Shown here piece by piece: positions 23,498 to 33,571 of a stretch of 54,153 nt of DNA. The stretch's first letter is position 1, and each line of letters opens with the position of its first letter. The notes beneath the pieces were generated by a model. It saw only the letters and a program-made list of their open reading frames with translations, made no database searches and was not told the origin of the DNA. Source of the DNA: [Flexibacter] sp. ATCC 35208 (GTDB taxonomy: Bacteria > Bacteroidota > Bacteroidia > Chitinophagales > Chitinophagaceae); the NCBI RefSeq assembly GCF_001975825.1, contig NZ_MTKN01000051.1:1-54153 (forward strand), written 5' to 3'. Both the position numbers and the translations under genes were made by a program.

Positions 23498-26400
23498 ATG
23501 CCCACTAACGTAGATCTGACAACAGGCATCAACCTTGAAATAGGTTCCGTTCCAGTATCGCTGGCTGCAGAACTGACCACCACCGATACCGCCACTACAT
23601 ATACTTTCAACGGCTGCGTACAAAATGCCGTGATCGACATTGGTACCTTCATCAGTTTTGTTGGTCAGCAATTCGGTGTGAATGTGCTATTGCCGCCTGA
23701 GCTGAATCTCGAAGCAATCATAAACTATGTAGCCGGACAGGTGATCTATACATCGCCCAAAACCGGTAATGCTACTACCGAGCTGGGCGTGTCTGCTAGT
23801 TTTGAACTGGAGTATTCCAATGGCAGTAACACCGATAAGGTAACATTGAGTTTCTATGCTGACTCCATCATACAGTCCGGGGCAACCGGCACCAACCCAT
23901 ATGTGGTGGGCGCCGCCATCGATACCGACCTGGCTTTTAAAAACCTTCCATTGGTGGGCGATATACCGGTGTTCAATGAATATACCCTGAAGCACATCGG
24001 CTTTTCTTACACAAATGCCGATCCGAAAACAACGGGCAAACCAGTTACCTTTCATATTCCCAAAGTAAATACAACGGCCAACCCGCTTTACACGCGCACC
24101 ATTGGCGATGGCAAAGAAAAGAACAACTATTCGATCGATACGAAAGGCGATCAAACGGCTTTCACGCTCACCCAGGGTGGTTTTTCGCTTACAGCGGGGC
24201 TTATGCGCGAAGGATCGGCTACGGCGGAAAATAATTTTGCCCTTCCCTTGGCGTTGCCTGCTGCAACACCTGGTAATACACCGGCTTCCTATTATAACAA
24301 CCCGGGCAATAAAGTACAAACCAGTCCGCCTGCAAGTCCGGTGCACTGGATCAATGTAAACAAAACCTTTGGCCCGGTAAGCCTGCAGAAGATTGGGTTG
24401 AACTATGCATCGGGCGAAGCGACTTTCGGCATTTCCGCCGGTATGAGCATGGGCGGTTTTACGCTGGATGTGCAGGGACTTTGCATAACGTTCCCGTTCC
24501 CATTGCCTGGCATGCCTGCAGGCAATGAAGTGACCTTCGACATACAGGGACTGGGTATGGATTTTACCGAACCGGGCCTGGAGATCGGTGGCGCCTTTCT
24601 GAAAACGGTCGACCCCAAAACCGATATCACCAACTATTTTGGTGAAGTCATTGTACAGATAGCCGAATTTGGTTTTAAAGCTGTGGGAGGTTATGCCCCG
24701 GCGCAAAACAGCAACCCGGCAGCTTTCTTCATTTACGCCAATCTTGAAGTGCCGCTTGGTGGTCCGCCCTTCTTCTATGTATCGGGGCTGGCTTTTGGCT
24801 TCGGGGTGAATTATGCGCTGATACTGCCTACCACCGACACTCTGCCAACCTACCTGTTGCTGCCAAATATGGCGCCGCCGCAGGGCAACGCCGAGGATGC
24901 GCTCAGCAGCATCATCGGCCAGTTGCAGAACGGCAGTGTGATCAAATACGAAGCCGGTGAGTACTGGGTAGGTTTCGGCGTACAGTTTACCTCTTTCGAT
25001 ATGATCTCGGCCTTTGCCATGGTCACTTTCTCGTTCGGGGTAGATATGCAGGTAGCCCTGCTAGGTAGTTGCGCCATTGTACTGCCCGAAGGCTCGCCCG
25101 ATGCACTGGCAAGTATACAGGTGAACCTGGTGGCGGCCATTACGCCTTCCACCGGTCTTATCAATGTAACAGGCGTTATTACACCGGCATCTTATATATT
25201 CGGACCGTTTGTAAAACTCAGCGGCGGCTTTGCTTTTTACCTGTGGTTTGCCGGTGAGCACCAGGGCGATTTTGTTGTGAGCCTGGGTGGTTATCATCCT
25301 GCATTTAACAAACCTGAATGGTATCCTGATGTGCCGCGCATTCGCGTTACATTCAACCTCGGTCCCTTCCAGGCTTCTGGTTCCAGCTACCTGGCCCTTA
25401 CGCCTTCGATGTTCATGGCTGGCATGTCGGTGGCCGCCACCTACGATGCCACCGTGGTGAAAGTATGGTTCAACATGGGCGCAGATTTTCTCATCTGTTG
25501 GTCGCCCTTCCAGTACGAGGCCGATGCATATGTGAACATAGGCTGTGATCTCAATGTTGGACTGTTCACTATCAAGATACATGTAGGCGCCGATCTGCAA
25601 TTGTGGGGACCACCCTTTGGTGGCCATGCCGATGTTGACCTCGATGTGATCACGATCACCATCCAGTTTGGATCAACGGCAGCCGCTCCTGTACCGGTTA
25701 CCTGGCAGAACCTGGAACAGAACTTTTTACCGCCGCCTGTAAAAACCCAGCAACCTGCTCCACAACCGCAACCGCGGTTGATGAGCGCTGTTAGCATGAG
25801 TGCTGCCGCTACCGATACCACTATTACGGCCAATGTATCGGCTTCGGTATCGACCGGTTTGCTGGGCAAGGATGCCTCCAGCCAGGACGGCGAAACCTGG
25901 AACTGGCTGCTCGATCCCGACTATTTCAATATCGTTACCACTACCACCATCCCTGCCAACATGGCCAACTGGGCAACGGGCGCCACTACCAACGCCGCTA
26001 TTCCCAATGACCCCACGCAATACAACGGCGCCGATATCGATACCAGCAGTCATCCTTATTACGACCTCCCGGCAGGTACAGAAACCTATTCCAAAACACA
26101 GGTATGGAACCCGAATGTGAATGTAAAGCCGATGAAGCTTTCCAATGTACAATCGGTACATACCATTACGCTTTGCAAACGGGAAAGCACTGATAAAAAA
26201 GGCCAGTTCAGCGATTACCGCAACAATGTATCGGTTGACCCCGTGCTTGGCAGTAGCAATATGGCGCTTTGGGGCGATCCCGCTCTCTCTTCGAACGATG
26301 CCAATACCCCCGCCCTGCTTACCCAAACCCTGCTGGGCTTCAACATAACGCCGGTGCCGCGTAATCCCGATACAGTGAACAATGTGCCGCTCATCGATCT

Positions 26401-26737
26401 GCTGTTTACCAGTGGCGAGCAAACCAATTTCAGCTATATGTCGCCGCAACCCGATACCAGCTACACCTTGCAGGTTAAGGAAAACGATAAAGCTGAAACC
26501 CTCGACATCACCGTGAGTGGCACCACTTCGCAAGAACTCGATAATAGCAGTTATGTGTTGAGTGCATTCATCAATACCTGGGTGAACGGTCAACGAAATG
26601 CCATACTGGACGACCTGAATGATAATGGCTGGAATACGTACGCATCTTCGCTGGTGACGCTCACCAATATGGGCAGCACCGAAATGCTTACCGATTGGCC
26701 AATGATAGCCATTCTTGGAACCAACAATGCCGCATAA
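23498..26737 (+). CDS. 1079-aa DUF6603-like protein
   Basis: The N-terminal ~140 residues form a beta module shared with the preceding gene. The central region (~340-745) has the marks I associate with DUF6603: GGPPFFYVSGLAFGFGVNYA (~420), ALTPSMFMAGMSVAATYDA, NMGADFLICWSPFQYEADA (~660) and GADLQLWGPPFGGHADVDLD (~697). A Pro/Gln-rich linker (PPPVKTQQPAPQPQPR, ~747) leads to a C-terminal ~320-aa domain with extended Asn/Thr-rich strands. There is no signal peptide. DUF6603 proteins are of unknown function and occur in bacteria and fungi. In this cluster it is a likely structural core component. The family assignment is from memory of motifs, not a search. Confidence 0.75.
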   Translation: MPTNVDLTTGINLEIGSVPVSLAAELTTTDTATTYTFNGCVQNAVIDIGTFISFVGQQFGVNVLLPPELNLEAIINYVAGQVIYTSPKTGNATTELGVSASFELEYSNGSNTDKVTLSFYADSIIQSGATGTNPYVVGAAIDTDLAFKNLPLVGDIPVFNEYTLKHIGFSYTNADPKTTGKPVTFHIPKVNTTANPLYTRTIGDGKEKNNYSIDTKGDQTAFTLTQGGFSLTAGLMREGSATAENNFALPLALPAATPGNTPASYYNNPGNKVQTSPPASPVHWINVNKTFGPVSLQKIGLNYASGEATFGISAGMSMGGFTLDVQGLCITFPFPLPGMPAGNEVTFDIQGLGMDFTEPGLEIGGAFLKTVDPKTDITNYFGEVIVQIAEFGFKAVGGYAPAQNSNPAAFFIYANLEVPLGGPPFFYVSGLAFGFGVNYALILPTTDTLPTYLLLPNMAPPQGNAEDALSSIIGQLQNGSVIKYEAGEYWVGFGVQFTSFDMISAFAMVTFSFGVDMQVALLGSCAIVLPEGSPDALASIQVNLVAAITPSTGLINVTGVITPASYIFGPFVKLSGGFAFYLWFAGEHQGDFVVSLGGYHPAFNKPEWYPDVPRIRVTFNLGPFQASGSSYLALTPSMFMAGMSVAATYDATVVKVWFNMGADFLICWSPFQYEADAYVNIGCDLNVGLFTIKIHVGADLQLWGPPFGGHADVDLDVITITIQFGSTAAAPVPVTWQNLEQNFLPPPVKTQQPAPQPQPRLMSAVSMSAAATDTTITANVSASVSTGLLGKDASSQDGETWNWLLDPDYFNIVTTTTIPANMANWATGATTNAAIPNDPTQYNGADIDTSSHPYYDLPAGTETYSKTQVWNPNVNVKPMKLSNVQSVHTITLCKRESTDKKGQFSDYRNNVSVDPVLGSSNMALWGDPALSSNDANTPALLTQTLLGFNITPVPRNPDTVNNVPLIDLLFTSGEQTNFSYMSPQPDTSYTLQVKENDKAETLDITVSGTTSQELDNSSYVLSAFINTWVNGQRNAILDDLNDNGWNTYASSLVTLTNMGSTEMLTDWPMIAILGTNNAA

Positions 26738-26763
26738 AATATTTTCATCAAAATATTTGTATC

Positions 26764-28233
26764 ATGCCCGATAATAACAGCGAACAGTACCTGCTGAATG
26801 AACAGGTATCCTTCGTACAACATGCTTTACCCGGACTGGATGCCGGGGAGTACCAGTTGCAGTTAAACCAGCAGGTATTTCAAAGCGATGGTAAAACGCC
26901 CGTGAGCGGCGAAGCCTACAGCAATACCTATACATTTGCCGTTACCAGCGATCGCTTCAGTCTTGCCAATCCCGGTAGCGTGATCAACAGCGTTTTCCCG
27001 AATGACAATGCTTCGGGCGAATTTTCGAACGTGCTGCCACATGTGGTATTCAATAAAACAACATTTCCCTGGACACGTTATCCCACGCTTAAGGAACCGT
27101 ACGATCCGCCGCAACCAGGTAAGGATGTAGACGGCGATGTGCCCACCTGGCTTTGGGTGCTGCTGCTCGACGATGATGATACGGCTGCCTACCCGGCGCT
27201 GACCAACGGTATTACGCCCTGCACCACCTGCGATCTTTTTCCAAAAACCGCTTACGCCAACAGTAAAATACCTGACAATACCTATTCTTACTTTTACGCA
27301 GCTACCGATCTGGCCGACCTTGAGCCCGGTCAGAATACGGCAGATAATATCAATGTGATCGACGTGCCAATGGGTTTGTTCTGGCAACTGGCGCCTTCGA
27401 TCGATGACCTGGAACTGATGGCGCATGTGCGCATTGTGAGTTTGGTGAACCAGCCTACCAATGGCAATTCGAACGGCGAGCCTACCGGCAGCTTTTCGAT
27501 TGTATTTGGCAACCGTCTGCCCAATACCCAGCGTAAAACCAGGGCTTACCTGGTGTCGCTGGAGGGACTGGAAGTTTTTCTGCCGCAGGATGATGGTTCC
27601 ATTCCATCGGCAACCAACTATAAACAAACTGATACCATTCGGCTGGCGGTGCTGGCAAACTGGACCTTTTTCAGCACCGGCGAAAGCGCCACATTCGTAC
27701 ACCAGCTCGAAAGCCTTAATGATTGTACTCCGGGCAGTGGCGTACCGGCCAGCAATACAAACATTCGCATACCATATGCCGGTAGCAATGCGGTGGTAGC
27801 CGGCGCTTTCAATATGGGTTTTGTACCGCTTAACCAAACCATGCGCACCGCCGAAAAAAACGTGTCGTGGTACCGCGGACCGCTGCTTCCCTATTCTAAT
27901 GCCGGCGCCAACCACCTGCAGGTGCCCATTCCTTCGCCCGATGCGGCGAACGTATTCGACCCCACTACCGGCATGCTCGATACTTCCTATGCGGCTGCAT
28001 GGACCATCGGACGCATGGTAGCCCTTCAGGATACTTCTTTTTCCACCGGACTATACAACTGGAAAAAAGGCCTGGCCCAACAGGTGAACAACAATGTAGA
28101 GAATACGCTGATGATGCAGTATTTCAATGTGCAGCCATCACCACAACCTGGCTTATCGCAACGCAGTGGTAAGCGTGTATCGTTGCTGCCGGGCAGTATT
28201 TTCAAACAAACAGTGCTGAAGCTAAAGCAATAA
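26764..28233 (+). CDS. Large-cluster hypothetical protein, 489 aa
   Basis: The preferred start is ATG 26764 (MPDNNSEQYLLNEQ), 26 bp behind the DUF6603-like gene; the frame is open from 26695 but would overlap that gene. The N-terminal part has a beta-sandwich character (YQLQLNQQVFQSDGKTP). An acidic loop (LLLDDDDTAAYPAL) follows at ~140. The C-terminal third has WYRGPLLPY (~368) and SYAAAWTIGRMVALQDTSFS (~408), helical sequences that look strongly conserved. No signal peptide. The family has no name I can give; I have the impression that it co-occurs with the 312-aa and 1448-aa proteins in other genomes. Confidence 0.75.
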   Translation: MPDNNSEQYLLNEQVSFVQHALPGLDAGEYQLQLNQQVFQSDGKTPVSGEAYSNTYTFAVTSDRFSLANPGSVINSVFPNDNASGEFSNVLPHVVFNKTTFPWTRYPTLKEPYDPPQPGKDVDGDVPTWLWVLLLDDDDTAAYPALTNGITPCTTCDLFPKTAYANSKIPDNTYSYFYAATDLADLEPGQNTADNINVIDVPMGLFWQLAPSIDDLELMAHVRIVSLVNQPTNGNSNGEPTGSFSIVFGNRLPNTQRKTRAYLVSLEGLEVFLPQDDGSIPSATNYKQTDTIRLAVLANWTFFSTGESATFVHQLESLNDCTPGSGVPASNTNIRIPYAGSNAVVAGAFNMGFVPLNQTMRTAEKNVSWYRGPLLPYSNAGANHLQVPIPSPDAANVFDPTTGMLDTSYAAAWTIGRMVALQDTSFSTGLYNWKKGLAQQVNNNVENTLMMQYFNVQPSPQPGLSQRSGKRVSLLPGSIFKQTVLKLKQ

Positions 28234-28240
28234 ACCCATT

Positions 28241-29179
28241 ATGAAAAAGACATTGACAAGAGCGCTTCTTCGAAAAAGCCTGGCTGCTACTTATGCCAGT
28301 GTGGCAAGTATCCAGGCTTCTCTCACCGATCCCGATCTGCCGGATGACCTGGCTTCCTGGTTGAGCCGCCTGGCATTGCTGAATGGGGTGCCATTCAACT
28401 ACCTGGTGCCTGATGAACGGATGCTGCCGCAGGAATCGATCCGCTTTTTTTACCTCGACCAGAACTGGGTAACAACTTTGTGCGACGGCGCCTTCAGCAT
28501 CGGACGCAACCTCACTGCCGATACCAGCAATGCCATGCTGAACCTCGATGCGGCGGTATTGCCGCAGTCGCTGCAAAAGACCAACGAATTCACAACAAAA
28601 GTGCGTTCGAAGAAACTGGGTACCGATCCGCCTCCTGCGCCTACCATCATCACCGGGTTTTTATTGCGTTCTTCACTGGTGCTCGATTATCCCAGCCTGG
28701 GCGTGAATGCGTACCCCAAAGGCGGTACGCCCGATGATCAGGATCCCGACATGCTCGATATACTGCGGCTGGAACAACTGGGACCAAAATCCGACACCAT
28801 GATCTGTCTTATTTCGGGCAATGCCTGGCGCATCGACATACACGAAGCGCCGCAGGCACTGCATTATGGTATCGACTGTTTCAATGATAATTGCCAGGTG
28901 AAAACGGTACCCGTGCTGGCAGTAAAGAACCTGCATACATTCACCATTACCACTACCACTAATCCCAATGGCACCAAAGTGCAAAGCGTTAACATGAGCG
29001 ATACCTCCACGCCCACCGACATCAGCAACACTTTCAGGTCGCCGGCTACCCGTGTACTGAATATGAAGGCGCTTGCGGGTACTATTTCAAATGCCAACAA
29101 CGGGGCAACGATAGATGCCGCCATTATGGGCTTCGAAATGACCGAAGGCATAGGCATGGTAAGTTTCATCAACCAATAA
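28241..29179 (+). CDS. Large-cluster hypothetical protein, 312 aa
   Basis: Begins MKKTLTRALLRKSLAATY, a basic helix rather than a signal peptide (no hydrophobic core). The stretch LLNGVPFNYLVPDERMLPQ continuing ESIRFFYLDQNWV (~46-80), then CDGAFSIGRN, is a compact motif that appears highly constrained. The C-terminal part is beta-rich and ends FEMTEGIGMVSFINQ. It starts 7 bp after the previous gene, so translation is probably coupled. Function unknown. Confidence 0.75.
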   Translation: MKKTLTRALLRKSLAATYASVASIQASLTDPDLPDDLASWLSRLALLNGVPFNYLVPDERMLPQESIRFFYLDQNWVTTLCDGAFSIGRNLTADTSNAMLNLDAAVLPQSLQKTNEFTTKVRSKKLGTDPPPAPTIITGFLLRSSLVLDYPSLGVNAYPKGGTPDDQDPDMLDILRLEQLGPKSDTMICLISGNAWRIDIHEAPQALHYGIDCFNDNCQVKTVPVLAVKNLHTFTITTTTNPNGTKVQSVNMSDTSTPTDISNTFRSPATRVLNMKALAGTISNANNGATIDAAIMGFEMTEGIGMVSFINQ

Positions 29180-29193
29180 AAGCACCCGATCGT

Positions 29194-32100
29194 ATGAATG
29201 CAATCGTTCCGCTGAATATCGCCGCACTGCGCGTTAATCAGAATGATTATGATAAAGTAGCAGGTAATTTCCAGGGCAAGACCGCCCTGTTCGAAAAAAT
29301 GCCCTGGGCCGACCCCGGTGACAGCTATACGAATATGGCAAGTACCGGCGATAAAATTTTTCAACCGCTGGGTTTAACCAGCAGCGGCGGTCCGCTAGTG
29401 AGCCCCACCAACTCGCTGGGCGCGGGTATTCATCTGCATTGGGAATTGCCCGATTATTTCAAAAAAGGACAGCAACTGCCCGGTAGCTCGAATATCTTAT
29501 TCCCGCATGCCCCAAACCGTTGGCTGGTGACCCGCTATCTCAGCATCTATGACCAGTCGACCAACAGCTATGCCGCGCCAACGGCAAAAAGCTGGATCGT
29601 GGAGAGCGACTATATTACATCTGATAAACCTTCCGACGGGCGTCCCCATATTACCGTGCCCTTGCCCGTAAACCCCGCTTATCAGCAACAACCCTATATG
29701 TACATGGGCCGCGTGGTTGACCACAGCAGTTGGAACCCTTCCACCGAGCCGGCTTCCAGCTACCTGCCTTCGCAACAAGACACCGATGGCAATCCCTGTT
29801 ATCTCACTTCAATTGGTTTTGTGGGACCTTATTTCAGTTCTTATTATCCCGAATGTTGCAGTGTGTTTGGTTTTTGGGATAATTTCAGCGATCTGCCCGA
29901 TGTGCAATCGGCCATCAAAAGCAATAACCCCATCCAGTTCCGCGCTACCTACCAGGTGATCGGATGGCTGAACGATGTAAGCACCGACCCGCTCAACGAT
30001 ATCAGGGACCAGGTAACGGAGCAGTATAATGATTATGTGCAACGCTGCCTGGCAAACAATACAGTGCCTGAAATGACGCCGCTGGATTTCTTCAGCCAGA
30101 TAACCGCACAAAACCTGAAGTGGACCTTTAACAATGGCGATCTTTCATACAGTGTAAATGACGAATACCAGATCACACAACTGAACCTGCCCACGCAAAC
30201 ACTTTGCGCCGGCACTATGCAGGAAGTAGTATGGAACATGACCAGCAATACAGGCAGTACCTATTTTCTTTCTTCGGGGCAAAGCAATATGTCGGTATGG
30301 AATGCCAATACCGAAATTGCCATCGGCAATTCAACAGAAGAAGCGCTTTCGGCACTTCTGAAGATCGATATGGGGCAGGATACCGACGACCCAAATGTAC
30401 TTACGAATTACGAATACCTCCTCGATGCCCTGCAACTGGGTTTGCTGAACGATATTGAAAAAACGCCCAACAAACTCATTACACTCGAAGAAGCATTGCA
30501 CAACAATGGGTTTGAAAATATTTCGGGTGGCTTCAACTGGCTGATCATAAATACAAAGCAGGGCACCAACGATGGCAGCACCGAAGACACAGAAATAACC
30601 CTGCCGCTTACCCTGGCCGAACAGTTGTACCTGCTGAACAGCGTGCAAAAGCAGTACGATATGGGACGCGGCGCGCTGAGCCTGCGCCGTAAACAACTGT
30701 TCATGGATTGGGTAAGGTACGTGAAAATGTTCCAGGGCGAAACCAGCGACAGCTATATACAGCAGGGCACAATGAATAATTTCATCTACACGTCCACCGC
30801 CGGTGAACTGAACGATGTGATCAGCTATGGCAACAGTGTAGGATTGCTGCAATATACCATCGATGAAGAAACCGGGCAGGTAAGTGGCATCATAGCACCT
30901 GGTTCGGGCGTAAGCACCAGCAGCCTGGCATATGCCGTATATAACAATTACCAAACGGTGCTGAATGCACTTGCCGACATCAACAAGCAGAATACAAATG
31001 CCATATGGACCCTGCAATGCGATATGGCCGATTATTTCCAGATGCCGGCAGAACCCGTGATCTTGATGGAAGGGGATATGATGGAACCGCCGCAGCGGAA
31101 TGGCGATGGCGATACCACCTTTGTGCGGTTAAGCACCGAATTGCTTACTGAACTGCTCATCAACTACAATTCGAACAACTTCACTGTCAATGCAACGGCT
31201 GTTCCCGGCGTACCGGCTGTGAACACCAATATGCCTGCCGCCATACAAAGCGATGCGCAAACCCTTATCGGCGAAGCTTTTCTCACTACTCCCATGCTGG
31301 CTGGTCAGGTAGCATCGGCGCTTGCTTCGGCAGGCGGTAATGGCAACCCGGCAGTAGCATCGCCGGCAAATTGTACGCTTTCGCTGATGTATGCACAGGG
31401 AGGACTCAGTCCGCTCGACATTGCCCCCAATCCCGGTGGCGTTCCTACACCACCCGCCAACAGTTTATTTGCATTGATCAATAGTAGCACCTACCAACCC
31501 GGCACTGCGCTGGTCATTAATGTAACAGGTCCGCAGGCGCTGAGCGTAACCTGGACCAATGCCAACAACGACGGCTATTCATGTGGCAGCGTGGGCTGGA
31601 ATACGCAAAACGCATTGCCTGAATTTGCTGCCAACCGTGTAGATCCTTTCATGCCGATCTTTATGATCTGGAATGTGAACCTGTCGCCTTTGCAATGGGT
31701 GCAGGACCACGGTAACCAGTTGTACGCCGCTACCAACATCACCGATTATTTCAACCTCGATGCCGATGGGGTTGACTATGTATACAAGATGAATGGTACG
31801 GCTCCGCTGCCTTTTACATCGCTCACTCCGGTAAGTTATGATGACGATGCTACCATGCGCTCGGGCGCTACCGGCGTACTCTCTTTCCAGATCACCAATT
31901 ATATTAATAACAATCCAACCGACCTGGAAGACAATACGCTGAAGCAGATAGCCGCGTTGTACGATAACCGTAAGATCCTTTCGCAGTCCATGAGCGGTTT
32001 CAATAGCAACCTGGTACTTACTTCCTATGTGGCGCAGGTAGCAGTAGAAAACCTGGTTGCCGGGCGAATGGATAGTATTACGCCAAGGATAAATACAGCC

Positions 32101-33540
32101 GCCGGCGCTACGGCCAACGACAACTGGTACGATGATGCCTTCACCAACCTGGAACCCATCCCTACCGGTTTGCTGGCACAGGGAAATTTCGGTCCGCTGC
32201 GCGCCGGGTTTATGGACATCCTCAGCATCGAGATCGTTGATGCATTCGGACAGCGCATGGACCTGCAAACAGCAACCCGCAGTCCACAGGGCGGTCTTAG
32301 TTGCATTACATCCTATGCCATGACGCCCAACGAAAACGATAAGCAGAACCAGGGCCGCATTTACCTTTCGCCCCGTATTGTAACACCCACAAGGACCTGG
32401 TTCAAATGGTTGTCGGCAACGCATAATAACGAAGTGACGGGTGTAAGTAATGATTTCGTGGAAACGAACAGCCACCCTGCTACCGCGCCTATTTGCGGAT
32501 GGGTAATGCCCAACCACCTCGATAACGATCTTTTCTTTTACGATATAGATGGTTCCGCCATTGGCACCTTTGGTGTTGAACATGGTCAGAACGTATACCG
32601 TACCCGTGCCGGTAATATTGCCAATGCCGGCACCAGCGAACAGCAGCTCGCTGTAGACATTGGCCAGCGTGGCACGCCTACCGTTAACCCGCATGTGGCT
32701 AATTTCATGTGGTTCCTGTTCAACCAGAGCGGCGCTTTTCTTGAAGACATGATGACGGCGATACAGGATTCGGAAACCTTTGTAAGCCCCTCCAATTATG
32801 CGCAGGACAATTCACTGGCAGTGCTCATCGGACGCCCGCTGGCAATTACGCGCGCCATTCTGGGACTTGAAACAATGGGCAACCTGCTGCCGCTGAACCA
32901 GGCGGATAACAATGCCCAGAGCCCCTTTCCGCAGGATGTGAACAACCAGCGCTACAGCTACCCCACCCGTATGCCCCATAGCAGCGCGAACCTGGGCAAT
33001 GTACTTTTTCCTGTCCGCCTGGGTGACCTGGCGAACCTCGACGACGGGTTGGTAGCCTATGTGCTTGAAACAACTAATAGCAACCCGTACACTCAACAGC
33101 CTTTATACATGCCCGCTGCTAAAGCCTTCTGGAAAAATGGCGTAACGCTACCTACCGATACCACCATACAGGTTACGTTGAACCAGCAACCCATTGCCAT
33201 TACCATGCTGGTAGACCCGCGTGCTGCGGTGCATGCTACCACTGGTGTACTGGCCGTAAGCGAATTGGTGATACCACCCGATCAGTATTCTGATATCATG
33301 AACAACCTGGCGGTGAACTTCACTACGCGCCCCATGCTGCAAATGGCGCAGGGCATGACCGTTCCCCTGCCGGCAGAAAGCGGGTATTCCTGGTCGTGGA
33401 TAACGCCCGGCGCCGCCAATACCACAGCGCTTAAGGCCAACGTGATGAATGAAACCCCAGTGTACGGCTATTCGCCGCAGGTGCTGCAGGAAGGATGGTT
33501 GGTGCTGAGCCCCATACCACCGGAAAATAATCAACAGTAA
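29194..33540 (+). CDS. Giant 1448-aa hypothetical protein of the large cluster
   Basis: The longest gene of the window. Near the N-terminus, GAGIHLHWELPDYFKKG (~76-92) and FPHAPNRWLVTRYL (~104-117) form a recognisable motif pair. The middle has long helical segments (LPLTLAEQLYLLNSVQKQY, ~470), and the C-terminal half alternates beta segments rich in Asn/Thr with helices. No signal peptide, no transmembrane helix, and very few Cys. The size and repetitive alternation of folded domains suggest a scaffold or tail-fibre-like component. Its start lies 14 bp behind the previous gene. I know no described function. Confidence 0.75.
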   Translation: MNAIVPLNIAALRVNQNDYDKVAGNFQGKTALFEKMPWADPGDSYTNMASTGDKIFQPLGLTSSGGPLVSPTNSLGAGIHLHWELPDYFKKGQQLPGSSNILFPHAPNRWLVTRYLSIYDQSTNSYAAPTAKSWIVESDYITSDKPSDGRPHITVPLPVNPAYQQQPYMYMGRVVDHSSWNPSTEPASSYLPSQQDTDGNPCYLTSIGFVGPYFSSYYPECCSVFGFWDNFSDLPDVQSAIKSNNPIQFRATYQVIGWLNDVSTDPLNDIRDQVTEQYNDYVQRCLANNTVPEMTPLDFFSQITAQNLKWTFNNGDLSYSVNDEYQITQLNLPTQTLCAGTMQEVVWNMTSNTGSTYFLSSGQSNMSVWNANTEIAIGNSTEEALSALLKIDMGQDTDDPNVLTNYEYLLDALQLGLLNDIEKTPNKLITLEEALHNNGFENISGGFNWLIINTKQGTNDGSTEDTEITLPLTLAEQLYLLNSVQKQYDMGRGALSLRRKQLFMDWVRYVKMFQGETSDSYIQQGTMNNFIYTSTAGELNDVISYGNSVGLLQYTIDEETGQVSGIIAPGSGVSTSSLAYAVYNNYQTVLNALADINKQNTNAIWTLQCDMADYFQMPAEPVILMEGDMMEPPQRNGDGDTTFVRLSTELLTELLINYNSNNFTVNATAVPGVPAVNTNMPAAIQSDAQTLIGEAFLTTPMLAGQVASALASAGGNGNPAVASPANCTLSLMYAQGGLSPLDIAPNPGGVPTPPANSLFALINSSTYQPGTALVINVTGPQALSVTWTNANNDGYSCGSVGWNTQNALPEFAANRVDPFMPIFMIWNVNLSPLQWVQDHGNQLYAATNITDYFNLDADGVDYVYKMNGTAPLPFTSLTPVSYDDDATMRSGATGVLSFQITNYINNNPTDLEDNTLKQIAALYDNRKILSQSMSGFNSNLVLTSYVAQVAVENLVAGRMDSITPRINTAAGATANDNWYDDAFTNLEPIPTGLLAQGNFGPLRAGFMDILSIEIVDAFGQRMDLQTATRSPQGGLSCITSYAMTPNENDKQNQGRIYLSPRIVTPTRTWFKWLSATHNNEVTGVSNDFVETNSHPATAPICGWVMPNHLDNDLFFYDIDGSAIGTFGVEHGQNVYRTRAGNIANAGTSEQQLAVDIGQRGTPTVNPHVANFMWFLFNQSGAFLEDMMTAIQDSETFVSPSNYAQDNSLAVLIGRPLAITRAILGLETMGNLLPLNQADNNAQSPFPQDVNNQRYSYPTRMPHSSANLGNVLFPVRLGDLANLDDGLVAYVLETTNSNPYTQQPLYMPAAKAFWKNGVTLPTDTTIQVTLNQQPIAITMLVDPRAAVHATTGVLAVSELVIPPDQYSDIMNNLAVNFTTRPMLQMAQGMTVPLPAESGYSWSWITPGAANTTALKANVMNETPVYGYSPQVLQEGWLVLSPIPPENNQQ

Positions 33541-33571
33541 TGCTTTCATATAACATTAACTTATTAACAGC

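Noticed and set aside
28241..28320. Signal peptide on the 312-aa cluster protein (MKKTLTRALLRKSLAATYAS)
   Set aside because: There is no hydrophobic core; charged residues recur through residue 12. It looks like a basic helix.
31579..32694. 371-codon open frame on the minus strand inside the 1448-aa gene
   Set aside because: It is a mirror of a high-G+C coding strand; its translation is basic, Arg/His/Cys-rich and without motifs, whereas the plus-strand protein shows conserved motifs. The same holds for the long minus frames at 23687-24706, 25727-26593 and 26863-27915.
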